The notes under the pieces were generated by a model. It saw nothing but the letters and a program-made list of their open reading frames with translations, had not been told where the DNA came from and did not search any database. A program made the translations under genes and the position numbers. A stretch of DNA of 11,533 nucleotides. It comes from an uncultured bacterium. GTDB taxonomy: Bacteria; Cyanobacteriota; Vampirovibrionia; Gastranaerophilales; Gastranaerophilaceae. Position 1 is the stretch's first letter. Each line of letters starts with the position of its first letter. Where the stretch lies: NCBI GenBank assembly GCA_900547585.1, contig URHD01000061.1:1-11533 (forward strand), in the 5' to 3' direction. Positions 1-6,013 of the stretch are shown piece after piece.

Positions 1-24
1 ACCTTCCCTTCCTATTAAAGTATT

Positions 25-56
25 GCTCCAATCGTTTCGATTAGAGCTTTTTTTTT
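25..56 (+). terminator. Rho-independent terminator of a gene left of the window
   Basis: A 10-bp stem (25-34 with 38-47, one C/A mismatch) closes on a 3-nt loop and is followed directly by nine T residues (48-56). This is a standard intrinsic terminator on the + strand, so a + strand gene should end just left of the window. The T-run is only on this side, which argues against a bidirectional role. Confidence 0.7.
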
Positions 57-199
57 GTTTTTTATATTGGACTGGAGTCGGATGCAATTTTTTCACGATT
101 TTTGTGGTTGTTTAGGGACACAGCCCCGTCGGTTATATTGACGAGGTTTTGAGATGAGGAAGGGCAGAAATGGATGTTGTTATAATTTTTTCAACGAGT
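57..199. other. Intergenic stretch with weak hairpin and extended -10
   Basis: No coding region is visible here. A weak hairpin at about 125-147 (seven pairs, one mismatch) is followed by TTTT and could be a secondary terminator. At 178-186 there is TGTTATAAT, a perfect extended -10 promoter (TGn-TATAAT) on the + strand, without a convincing -35. Its expected start, about 193, lies some 7 nt before the first base of RNA element copy A, so it may drive that element. Confidence 0.4.
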
Positions 200-310
200 G
201 ATAGAAGAGTTCTCTTTGTAGTGACTATGGAGGAGGCTCCTAAAACATGGAAGCTTATCTATAACGTTGAATGCCGGGGGAATCGGAACGTAAAAGAGAA
301 CTCTTCTATC
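200..310 (+). ncRNA. Repeated structured RNA element, copy A
   Basis: Shortest copy (111 nt) of an element found three times in the window. The outer stem pairs 200-217 with 293-310, 18 bp without mismatch. Inside are the conserved left strand (AGTGACTATGGAGGAGG) and right strand (GGGGGAATCGGAACG), separated by an inner helix GGC/GCC plus TC/GA with a two-base AT bulge, and a 29-nt apical part containing TAAAACATGGAA. One G on the left and one C on the right are missing compared with the other copies, which keeps the inner helix paired. An extended -10 (178-186) lies just upstream on the same strand, so this copy may be an independent small RNA. It faces the 3' end of ffh, 27 nt from its stop codon. 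Strand assignment rests on this promoter and on the purine-rich core and is an inference. Confidence 0.7.
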
Positions 311-336
311 CCGGCACACCAATATCCCGATAAAAA

Positions 337-1716
337 CTAAAACGGAAACTTCCCGCCAAACCCGCCTGGCATTTTAGGTATTTTGGGCATTTTCATTTTG
401 CCTTTTTTCATCCGGTCGGAAACCTGAGAAAAACCTTTCATCATCTTTCTCATCTGATCAAACTGGTTAATAAACTGATTAATCTGATGCAACTCCATCC
501 CGCAGCCTTTTGCAATACGTTTTTTTCTGCTGGAATTGATAAGAGCCGGATTGTCGCGTTCTTCCGGGGTCATGCTTGAAATAAATGCCTCAATTTTTTT
601 CAACTGCTTCTCACCCTCGTTCGCAATAAGTTGCTTATCATCCTTTTTTAGCCCGGGAATCGGGAGCATTCCGAGAATCTGGTCAATCGAGCCAAGATTT
701 TTCATCTGTTTTTGCATATTTAGAAAATCATTGTACGAAAATTCTGCCTTGCGCATTTTTTTCTCGAGTTCCTGCGCCTGCTTTGCGTCAAAATTCTCCT
801 GCGCTTTCTCAACCAGTGAAACAATATCGCCCATCCCGAGAATCCTTGACGCCATGCGTTCAGGGTAAAAATCCTGCAGTGCATCAAGCTTTTCGCCAAC
901 GCCTGTAAGCTTAATCGGTTTGTTTGTGCAGTAAACAACGCTCAAAGCCGCCCCGCCTCTGGAATCACCGTCCAATTTGGTCAAAACCAGCCCTGTAATC
1001 TCAAGCTGGGCATTAAAGTTCTCGGCAACGTTCACAGCCTCCTGACCGGTCATAGAATCAATGACAAGAAGCTTTTCCTGCGGACAAATTGTCCTGTCAA
1101 GAATGATAAGCTCCGCCATCATCTGCGTATCAATCTGCAAACGCCCCGCCGTATCAAGAATTACAACGTTAAAACCGTTATTTTTCGCATATTCTATGGA
1201 ATTTTGGGCAATTTCCTTTACATCCTGCGAATTTTCTATTGTAAAAACTTCTGTACCCGTCTGCTGTCCAAGCGTTTTTAACTGGGCAATCGCCGCCGGT
1301 CTGTAAACATCACAGGCGACCAGCAGAGGATTTTTTCCCTCTTTTTTAAGTTTAACTGCGAGCTTTGCGCTTGAGGTTGTCTTACCGGAGCCCTGAAGCC
1401 CTAACATCATTATAACTGACGGGTGACCATCGAGTTTTAGAGGAGAATTTTGCGCTCCGAGCAGTTTTACAAGCTCATCGTTGACAATTTTTATCAACTG
1501 CTGCGCGGGGTCAACGCCTTTTACAACATCTTCGCCCGCTGCACGTTCTTTTATTGACGTGATGAACGCCTTAACCACGCGCAAATTAACATCCGCCTCA
1601 AGAAGCGCACGTCTGATTTCTCGCAGGGCTTCTGACATGTTTTCTTCTGTGAGTTTGTCATTCCCCGAGGTTTTTCTGATTATATCCTGTAATTTATCCG
1701 ATAAACTATCAAACAT
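337..1716 (-). CDS. ffh: Signal recognition particle GTPase Ffh (SRP54)
   Basis: Protein component of the bacterial signal recognition particle. It binds signal sequences on nascent membrane and secreted proteins together with 4.5S RNA and docks on FtsY in a GTP-dependent way. The 459 aa match the family length. An N domain (about 1-90) precedes the G domain with P-loop GLQGSGKTT (106-114), DVYRPAA (136-142), DTAGR (188-192) and TKLDGD (246-251). The M domain (about 300-459) carries LGMLPIPG, the RNA-binding SSRKKRIAKGCG region (395-406) and a Met/Lys-rich tail ending in a Gly/Phe stretch. The start is supported by an AAGGGAAA Shine-Dalgarno about 9-10 nt upstream. It lies 28 bp after tRNA-Ala on the same strand with no terminator hairpin between them, so co-transcription with the tRNA is likely. 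No clear terminator follows, but RNA element copy A (antisense) lies 27 bp beyond the stop. Confidence 0.97.
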   Translation of the reverse strand: MFDSLSDKLQDIIRKTSGNDKLTEENMSEALREIRRALLEADVNLRVVKAFITSIKERAAGEDVVKGVDPAQQLIKIVNDELVKLLGAQNSPLKLDGHPSVIMMLGLQGSGKTTSSAKLAVKLKKEGKNPLLVACDVYRPAAIAQLKTLGQQTGTEVFTIENSQDVKEIAQNSIEYAKNNGFNVVILDTAGRLQIDTQMMAELIILDRTICPQEKLLVIDSMTGQEAVNVAENFNAQLEITGLVLTKLDGDSRGGAALSVVYCTNKPIKLTGVGEKLDALQDFYPERMASRILGMGDIVSLVEKAQENFDAKQAQELEKKMRKAEFSYNDFLNMQKQMKNLGSIDQILGMLPIPGLKKDDKQLIANEGEKQLKKIEAFISSMTPEERDNPALINSSRKKRIAKGCGMELHQINQFINQFDQMRKMMKGFSQVSDRMKKGKMKMPKIPKMPGGFGGKFPF

Positions 1717-1744
1717 ACGGCAATTTCCCTTAAAAAATAAAAAA

Positions 1745-1817
1745 TGGAGCGTACGAGACTCGAACTCGTGACCCCAACACTGCCAGTGTTGTGCGCTACC
1801 AGCTGCGCTAACGCCCC
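1745..1817 (-). tRNA. tRNA-Ala (anticodon GGC)
   Basis: A 73-nt cloverleaf on the minus strand. The acceptor stem GGGGCGT/ACGCTCC includes a G3-U70 wobble pair, the identity element of alanine tRNA. The anticodon stem CAACA/TGTTG encloses loop CTGGCAG, giving anticodon GGC. The T arm is ACGAG-TTCGAGT-CTCGT. The 3' CCA is not encoded (the discriminator A is followed by TTTT), so it must be added after transcription. It sits directly upstream of ffh. Confidence 0.95.
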
Positions 1818-1826
1818 GTCAATATT

Positions 1827-1855
1827 AATATAAATGAAACATTAAACTAAGGCAA
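1827..1855 (-). promoter_or_regulatory. Predicted sigma-70 promoter of tRNA-Ala/ffh
   Basis: On the minus strand, TTGCCT (1855-1850) and TATATT (1832-1827) are separated by 17 bp. The -10 ends 9 nt before the mature tRNA 5' end, so the primary transcript would have a very short leader. Its -35 box lies back to back with that of the divergent tRNA-Leu promoter. Confidence 0.5.
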
Positions 1856-1857
1856 GA

Positions 1858-1887
1858 TTGCAAATATTGACCGGAATAATTTATAAT
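1858..1887 (+). promoter_or_regulatory. Predicted sigma-70 promoter of tRNA-Leu
   Basis: TTGCAA (1858-1863) and a perfect TATAAT (1882-1887) are separated by 18 bp, placing a start near 1894 and giving a leader of about 28 nt before the tRNA. It is divergent from the tRNA-Ala promoter, with only two bases between the two -35 boxes. Confidence 0.55.
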
Positions 1888-1921
1888 GTAAAATGAACAT
1901 ACGTTGAAAATTGAAAAATCC

Positions 1922-2000
1922 GGGCGTGTGGTGGAATGGTAGACACGCTAGTCTTAGGAACTAGTGCGAAAGCATGGGAGTTCGAGTCTCTTCACGCCCA
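1922..2000 (+). tRNA. tRNA-Leu (anticodon TAG)
   Basis: A class II tRNA of 79 nt. The acceptor stem GGGCGTG/CACGCCC is perfect and the discriminator is A. The D region has the leucine-like GTGGAATGGTAGACAC. The anticodon stem CTAGT/ACTAG encloses CTTAGGA, giving anticodon TAG (reads CUN codons). The long variable arm is short for tRNA-Leu, a 3-bp stem TGC/GCA with a GAAA loop. The T stem GGGAG/CTCTT uses two G-U pairs. CCA is not encoded. Confidence 0.94.
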
Positions 2001-2010
2001 GTTTAAAAGA

Positions 2011-2036
2011 AAGACACCTTAAATGGTGTCTTTTTT
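2011..2036 (+). terminator. Terminator of tRNA-Leu
   Basis: AAGACACC and GGTGTCTT form an 8-bp stem around a short loop, followed by a T-run at 2031-2036. It begins 10 nt after the tRNA 3' end, so tRNA-Leu is a single-gene transcription unit. Confidence 0.85.
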
Positions 2037-2080
2037 GTTGCTATTATTGGGTTTCTGGCATTTCAACTCAAATTATCATT

Positions 2081-2119
2081 TTGAAAATCATTGAATCAAT
2101 TCTAATATTGATTTTATAA
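2081..2119 (+). promoter_or_regulatory. Candidate promoter region before the 2161 gene
   Basis: Two overlapping possibilities fit 17-bp spacing: TTGAAA (2081-2086) with AATATT (2104-2109), or TTGAAT (2091-2096) with TTATAA (2114-2119). The region is AT-rich throughout, so either match could be chance. The upstream tRNA-Leu terminator means the gene at 2161 needs its own promoter somewhere here. Confidence 0.3.
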
Positions 2120-2160
2120 GAATTTTCTGATTTATTAAAAAAGAAGATAAGGAAATTAAT

Positions 2161-2673
2161 TTGCTTAAACCTATTGGTGTCGTCAACAGAATCAATTACC
2201 TGCTAAAGAACCCTCATTTGAAAGGGATGAATTTAAGGCAGGTGAAATTGAATGCAAAACAGGTCGAGTCAGCTCAAAATTTTGGTGTAAACTATGAAAT
2301 ACATAAAGATTACCAAATGTTTGCCCGTCAAGTTTCACTGGGGAGGGGGGCTACTTCCACTACTGTTTGGAGTTATAACATTGATAAAAAAGGGCTAGTA
2401 AAAGATTTAATGTTTGAGTCAAAAGACATAAGCAGCAGGTACGGAACCGTGCTTTATCGTTCGAACGGAGATGTTATAGTAAAAAACAATCGTAATACAT
2501 TTAATGAAAAAACTCACATGAAAAATCTTTCTGACGGGGTGGATTTGAGCTCTTTGCCGCCACCGGAGCAAGTTAGAATCAGAAACATTAAACGATACAT
2601 CAAACTTATAAAATTGAATCCTGCATATGAAAAGTATGAAGAAGCTTTCTCAAAAATTATTTTGGGAAAATAA
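2161..2673 (+). CDS. Uncharacterised 170-aa protein, TTG start
   Basis: I do not recognise this protein. It is basic and soluble, with no signal peptide or transmembrane segment. An N-terminal amphipathic stretch (NRINYLLKNPHLKG, about 9-22) leads to a central part that looks beta-rich (about 43-110, including TTVWSYNIDKKG and YGTVLYRSNGDVIVKNN). A PPPEQ hinge near 133-137 precedes a Lys/Tyr-rich C-terminal helix. The TTG start is chosen because AAGGAA lies 6 nt upstream. An ATG at codon 23 would be an alternative but has a weaker ribosome site. It stands alone between the tRNA-Leu terminator and the exonuclease gene 100 bp downstream on the same strand. Function unknown; possibly lineage-specific. 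Confidence 0.7.
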   Translation: MLKPIGVVNRINYLLKNPHLKGMNLRQVKLNAKQVESAQNFGVNYEIHKDYQMFARQVSLGRGATSTTVWSYNIDKKGLVKDLMFESKDISSRYGTVLYRSNGDVIVKNNRNTFNEKTHMKNLSDGVDLSSLPPPEQVRIRNIKRYIKLIKLNPAYEKYEEAFSKIILGK

Positions 2674-2706
2674 GTCCTTTGTCGGACTTAACCCGAAAAT
2701 TTTTCT
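2672..2706 (+). terminator. Possible weak terminator after the 2161 gene
   Basis: AAGTCC (2672-2677) pairs with GGACTT (2684-2689), overlapping the stop codon. Flanking TTTTGGG and CCCGAAAA could add an outer stem. Five to six T residues follow only after a gap (2700-2705), so termination would be weak at best. Confidence 0.35.
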
Positions 2707-2773
2707 CCATAAAACTTTACTTGATTTTGATATCTAACACATATTAAAATAATTAATAAACAGGGAGAAGGGA

Positions 2774-3418
2774 ATGCAGCATAGTCTATTAAATCTATTA
2801 GGTGAAAAAAATTACGGCGGGCAAACTGTTCCGCAAAAAAGAATCGGACGCAACCTCGTTGATTTTCCGAAAGAATTTGTCATTCTTGATATCGAAACAA
2901 CCGGTTTAAGCCCTCATCGCGACGAAATCATTGAACTTTCGGCGCTCCTTATCAGAAATGATGAAATTGTCGAAGAATTCAACCGGCTCGTAAAGCCAGA
3001 GGGCGAAATCAGCGCTTTTATCTCTAATTTGACCGGAATTACACCGGAAATGGTCGCTGATGCACCGGATATTGCCACGGCAATAAAGGATTTCGACGAT
3101 TTTTGCGTCGGAAAAATCGTGCTCGGGCATAATATAACTTTTGATATCAGTTTTATTGACTACAACCTGCAAAAATATCACGGGCTGTCGTTTTCTAACG
3201 ATTTTATCGATTCATTGCGGCTTGCAAAAATCCTGCTCCCACAGCTCCAAAACCGAAAACTCGGCACTCTGGCAAACTTTTTCGGATTTAACACAGAAGG
3301 TATGCACCGCGGCCTGAAAGACTGCAAAGTCACGCACCTTTGCTATTGCAAATTCAAAGAAATCGCTGCGCGCAAAAACGGAAGCGTTGAAAATTTTCTA
3401 AAAGGTTTTAAAAAGTAA
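2774..3418 (+). CDS. DEDDh 3'-5' exonuclease, DnaQ/epsilon-like
   Basis: A 3'-5' exonuclease domain of the DnaQ superfamily, acting on DNA (or RNA) 3' ends with two metal ions. All five catalytic positions are visible: D39 and E41 in DIETTG (Exo I), D124 in GHNITFD (Exo II, with H119-N120), and H178 and D183 in MHRGLKD (Exo III, DEDDh type). At 214 aa it consists of the exonuclease domain plus a 30-residue N-terminal extension, with no polymerase, helicase or GIY-YIG domain. It is therefore either a stand-alone proofreading-like subunit or a general exonuclease, and the sequence does not decide. The ATG follows a purine-rich GGGAGAAGGGA ribosome site. It ends in a terminator shared with the convergent thioredoxin gene. 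Confidence 0.88.
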   Translation: MQHSLLNLLGEKNYGGQTVPQKRIGRNLVDFPKEFVILDIETTGLSPHRDEIIELSALLIRNDEIVEEFNRLVKPEGEISAFISNLTGITPEMVADAPDIATAIKDFDDFCVGKIVLGHNITFDISFIDYNLQKYHGLSFSNDFIDSLRLAKILLPQLQNRKLGTLANFFGFNTEGMHRGLKDCKVTHLCYCKFKEIAARKNGSVENFLKGFKK

Positions 3419-3445
3419 AAAAGCGGGAAATTCCCGCTTTTTTTA
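3415..3445. terminator. Bidirectional terminator, exonuclease / thioredoxin
   Basis: AAGCGGG and CCCGCTT form a 7-bp GC-rich stem around AAATT (3421-3439), flanked by an A-run on the left and seven T residues on the right. It can therefore end transcription from both directions. It overlaps the stop codons of both convergent genes (3418 and 3443). Confidence 0.85.
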
Positions 3446-3766
3446 TACAAATTCGTTGAGCATTTCTTCGATTTGTGATTTTGAATGAAGCCCTGCTGTT
3501 TGCTCAACCAGTTCTCCGTTTTTAAACACGAGCAGCGCCGGAACGCCTGAAATAAAGTATTCTGCGGCTTTTCCCTGATTTTCGTCAACGTTTATTTTTG
3601 CGACTGTAACTTTTCCGTCCATAGAATCAGCTACTTCATCGACAATCGGGAGCTGTTTTTTGCAAGGGCCGCACCATGGCGCCCAAAAATCAACAAGAAC
3701 GGGCTTATCTGCCGTTTGAATATAATTATCAAAGTTTGCGTCGTTCAATTCTGTAACTTTAGCCAT
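3443..3766 (-). CDS. trxA: Thioredoxin
   Basis: A 107-aa single-domain thioredoxin, the usual family length. The redox site WCGPC lies at 31-35, preceded by VLVDFWAP. The cis-proline loop is GVPALLVFKNGE, and a C-terminal helix (SQIEEMLNEF) closes the fold. It is a cytoplasmic disulfide reductase with no signal peptide. AAGGAAAATT before the ATG provides the ribosome site. It begins 19 nt after the peroxiredoxin stop on the same strand, so the two form an operon in which thioredoxin is the obvious candidate reductant of the peroxiredoxin. A shared terminator overlaps its stop. The symbol is given for the family; several thioredoxins may exist in the genome. Confidence 0.95.
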   Translation of the reverse strand: MAKVTELNDANFDNYIQTADKPVLVDFWAPWCGPCKKQLPIVDEVADSMDGKVTVAKINVDENQGKAAEYFISGVPALLVFKNGELVEQTAGLHSKSQIEEMLNEFV

Positions 3767-3785
3767 AATTTTCCTTTCAATTTGG

Positions 3786-4565
3786 TTAAAAACAATCTTT
3801 TTTCATAACAATTTTTGTCATAAGCTCCTCCTGCGGCAGCTTTTTGAAGCAAATAAACCAATCCGAACATTTCACGTCATCGGATTGGAGGGCAAGGCGT
3901 GTTTTTATGTCATCTTCGGTTGCCGGAGGCGGCAAGATTATATCATCACCGGGATTCCAGTTAGCGGGCGTGGCGATTTGGAATCCGTCGGTTGCCTGCA
4001 AAGCAATTACGAGCCTTTTAATTTCGTGCATGTTTCTTCCGTTTGAAAGCGGATAATAAAGAATCGCCCTGATTGTTCCTGCCGGATCAATGATAAATAC
4101 CGCACGAACGGTCTTTGTATCGTCGGCTTTTGGCTGAATCATGCCGTATTTGTTTGCAATCCGGCCAGAAAGGTCGTCAATCAGCGGGAAAGTGATTTTT
4201 TCGTTCCTTATTCCGTTGAACTCGACTTTTTCTTCGATTGTGCGAAGCCATGCGTTGTGCGAACTCAGGCTATCTACCGAAAGTCCGATGAGTTTTGTAT
4301 TTATTTCTTCAAATTCCTTTTTCATCGCCTGAAACATCATAAATTCCGTTGTGCAAACCGGCGTAAAGTCAGCTGGATGAGAAAACAAAATTACCCAGCT
4401 TCCGGCGTAATCCTGCGGAAAATTTACGGGCCCCTGTGTTGTCATCGCTTTAAAAGAGGGCGCTTTTTCTCCGATTAAGGGGAGATTTTTCTTTTTTTTA
4501 TTACATTTGCACCTGCACGCCACTATGGCTGCAATTGCAAGCAAAAAAGCGGCTTTTTTAAACAT
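3786..4565 (-). CDS. Peroxiredoxin (Prx6-like) with lipoprotein-like N-terminus
   Basis: A thiol peroxidase that reduces hydrogen peroxide or organic peroxides. From the chosen start it has 259 aa. The peroxidatic site HPADFTPVCTTE places Cys71 with Pro64 and Thr68, and the catalytic Arg is R154 in VRAVFIID. NWNPGDDIILPPP (202-214) is the C-terminal signature of the Prx6 group, and C233 and C239 could be resolving cysteines. Residues 1-17 are a hydrophobic segment ending in IVAC, a lipobox-like signal peptidase II site, followed by Cys/Lys-rich CRCKCNKKKK. Membrane or periplasmic anchoring is therefore possible but unproven. The ATG at 4565 is preferred because AAGGAG lies 7 nt upstream. An in-frame extension to 4814 would run through the sigma-gene terminator and is rejected. 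It heads the operon with thioredoxin. Confidence 0.9.
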   Translation of the reverse strand: MFKKAAFLLAIAAIVACRCKCNKKKKNLPLIGEKAPSFKAMTTQGPVNFPQDYAGSWVILFSHPADFTPVCTTEFMMFQAMKKEFEEINTKLIGLSVDSLSSHNAWLRTIEEKVEFNGIRNEKITFPLIDDLSGRIANKYGMIQPKADDTKTVRAVFIIDPAGTIRAILYYPLSNGRNMHEIKRLVIALQATDGFQIATPANWNPGDDIILPPPATEDDIKTRLALQSDDVKCSDWFICFKKLPQEELMTKIVMKKDCF

Positions 4566-4762
4566 TCTTTTCTCCTTATTTTTATAACATTCCATTTTTT
4601 CATCAAAAGGTGCGAAAAACATTGGGCTTTCGGGGGTGGAGAAAAGGGGGATAATGTTGTCCGAGAAAACTTCTGAAATCGAACTAAAATAGAAATCAGC
4701 ATGAAAAAATGAAATTTTCGCATAAAATTCCCTCTGTAAGATTTTGGCGAAAAAAAGAAAAG
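4566..4762. other. Intergenic region upstream of the peroxiredoxin gene
   Basis: This holds the promoter region of the peroxiredoxin-thioredoxin operon, but I cannot define it. The best hexamer pair on the minus strand is a TATAAA at 4586-4581 with a poor TTTTGA 16 bp upstream. It would start transcription inside the ribosome site, so it is probably not the true promoter. No strong inverted repeat that could be an operator is seen. Confidence 0.3.
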
Positions 4763-4800
4763 CGGCACGCGAGAGATTTGAAAAATTGCGGTGCCGCTCG
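4763..4800 (-). terminator. Terminator of the sigma factor gene
   Basis: On the minus strand AGCGGCAC and GTGCCGCT make a perfect GC-rich 8-bp stem with a loop of about 21 nt. It is followed by TTTTCTTTTTTT (running down to about 4751). It lies about 50 nt after the sigma factor stop and separates that gene from the peroxiredoxin operon. Confidence 0.8.
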
Positions 4801-4850
4801 ATTGATGGTGTCATTGCGTATGGTTTTGAGTAAATGTTGAGATTTTGGAG

Positions 4851-5753
4851 TTATGAAATGTATGCTGCAAGCGATTCGTCGGTAAAACTCATTTCACGCA
4901 GCTTGCGAAGAGCCCTGTTTTCGGTCTGGCGTATGCATTCTTTGGTTACACCGTAGATTTTGCCAATTTCTTCGAGTGTTTTTCTGCTCCATTCGCCAAA
5001 ACCGTATCTCATCCTGACAACAGCCTGCTCGCGCTCCTTGAGCCGGGAAATAACAAATTCTAAATCATGTTTTAGCGCGTCAGATTCCAGAGCTGAGAAA
5101 ACATCGGCTTTTTCATCCTCAAGAACGTCAGAAAGCGTAACCTCGCTGCCCGAAAAAAGCTCATAAGGAGCGTCAATCGAGAGTGATTTGTTGTATGCGC
5201 CGAGAAAACGGTCGATTTTTTCGGGTTCAATGTTCATTTCGCGTGCTACGACTTCGTTTTTCACCGAGGCATTGTATTTTTGCTCGAGCTCTGCTTTGAC
5301 TTTTGAGAATTTTGAAAGTGTTTCTTGTATATAAACGGGAATTTTTATGCAATATGACTGCTCAGAAATCGCTTTGAACACAGACTGCTTAATCCACCAT
5401 GCCGCATAGGTTGAAAAACGGTATCCGAGCTTGTAATCAAACTTTTCAACTGCAATCATAAGCCCCAGATTGCCTTCCTGAATCAAATCGACCATCGGAA
5501 GCGATGTGACCTGAACGGTTTTTCTGACGATATTTACGACGAGTTTCAAATTTGCTCTGACAAGCTCTTTTTTTGCGGCAAGCGCTTCTTCGTTTGAACC
5601 TTCTTTTGCTGTTTTGGCTAATTCCCGTTCCTGTTCGGCGCTGAGAGCGGGAGTTTTTGAGATTGAGCGAAGATAAATGTTCAGCGTGTCGTCGTTTGTC
5701 GTCGGCATTACTCTGTTTGAGGCGGGTTTTGTAGATGAGATTGTGTTTTTCAT
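4851..5753 (-). CDS. Group-2 sigma-70 factor, RpoD-like without region 1.1
   Basis: A 300-aa primary-like sigma factor. Region 1.2 is at about 21-54 (TLNIYLRSISKTPALSAEQE). Region 2 spans 62-132 with VDLIQEGNLGLMIAVEKFD and the -10-recognition segment YRFSTYAAWWIKQS (111-124). Region 3 is at about 138-190. Region 4 is at 234-288 with TLEEIGKIYGVTKECIRQTE as the -35-binding helix-turn-helix. The absence of region 1.1 and the short length mark it as a non-essential group-2 factor, like cyanobacterial SigB-type proteins, rather than the vegetative RpoD. In the recognition helix the usual VTRERIRQIE is VTKECIRQTE, so promoter contacts may differ slightly. AGGAG lies 8 nt before the ATG. It is a single-gene unit with its own promoter/operator (5883-5926), a leader of about 137 nt and a terminator. 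Tight regulation by a repressor is suggested by the operator. Confidence 0.93.
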   Translation of the reverse strand: MKNTISSTKPASNRVMPTTNDDTLNIYLRSISKTPALSAEQERELAKTAKEGSNEEALAAKKELVRANLKLVVNIVRKTVQVTSLPMVDLIQEGNLGLMIAVEKFDYKLGYRFSTYAAWWIKQSVFKAISEQSYCIKIPVYIQETLSKFSKVKAELEQKYNASVKNEVVAREMNIEPEKIDRFLGAYNKSLSIDAPYELFSGSEVTLSDVLEDEKADVFSALESDALKHDLEFVISRLKEREQAVVRMRYGFGEWSRKTLEEIGKIYGVTKECIRQTENRALRKLREMSFTDESLAAYIS

Positions 5754-5882
5754 ACGTTTAACTCCTATGTGACATATCCTAACTTGTTCAATTTTCGGGC
5801 ATGAGAATTAGCAGCAAAGATAGACTCTTTCTGCCGGGCTGTAAGACTTGAAAGACGAGTGTTTTAACCTTAACGAGGGGAG
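5754..5882 (-). other. Leader of the sigma factor mRNA
   Basis: This is the 5' untranslated region expected if transcription starts near 5890. I see no small ORF with a ribosome site and no recognisable riboswitch, only the AGGAG ribosome site at its end. Confidence 0.4.
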
Positions 5883-5926
5883 ATTTGTATATACTCAATA
5901 TATCACCGAGTATATACAAATGTCAA
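5883..5926 (-). promoter_or_regulatory. Sigma factor promoter within a 14-bp palindromic operator
   Basis: On the minus strand a perfect -35 TTGACA (5926-5921) and -10 TATATT (5902-5897) are 18 bp apart. A perfect inverted repeat, ATTTGTATATACTC (5883-5896) and GAGTATATACAAAT (5908-5921), overlaps it. One arm fills the spacer, the -10 lies in the 11-bp gap, and the other arm covers the predicted start near 5890. Each arm contains the self-complementary octamer GTATATAC, with centres 23 bp apart. The layout is that of a repressor site that blocks polymerase. The regulator is not encoded in the window. Confidence 0.75.
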
Positions 5927-6013
5927 GTGTTTTGTTAAGCTATGTTACGAAAATGGTTCAGATTTGAAGTGATTTTGTAATATTACTTTACAATTTAATG
6001 AAAAGCGTGAAGA

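Noticed and set aside
200..310. Copy A as the 4.5S SRP RNA because it lies beside ffh
   Set aside because: The conserved domain IV sequence and GGAA-type tetraloop of SRP RNA are absent, and two further copies sit beside unrelated genes.
200..310. Element as a retron msr-msd, HEARO/omega RNA or self-cleaving ribozyme
   Set aside because: No reverse transcriptase, IscB/TnpB-type nuclease or recognised ribozyme core is visible. The flanking paired repeats alone are not enough to claim any of these.
4655..4670. 13-bp string TTGTCCGAGAAAA shared with the region near 11475
   Set aside because: A match of this length is expected about once by chance in a window of this size, and the flanks do not align.
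4566..4814. 83-residue extension of the peroxiredoxin frame
   Set aside because: It would run through the sigma-gene terminator hairpin, and a good AAGGAG ribosome site precedes the internal ATG at 4565.
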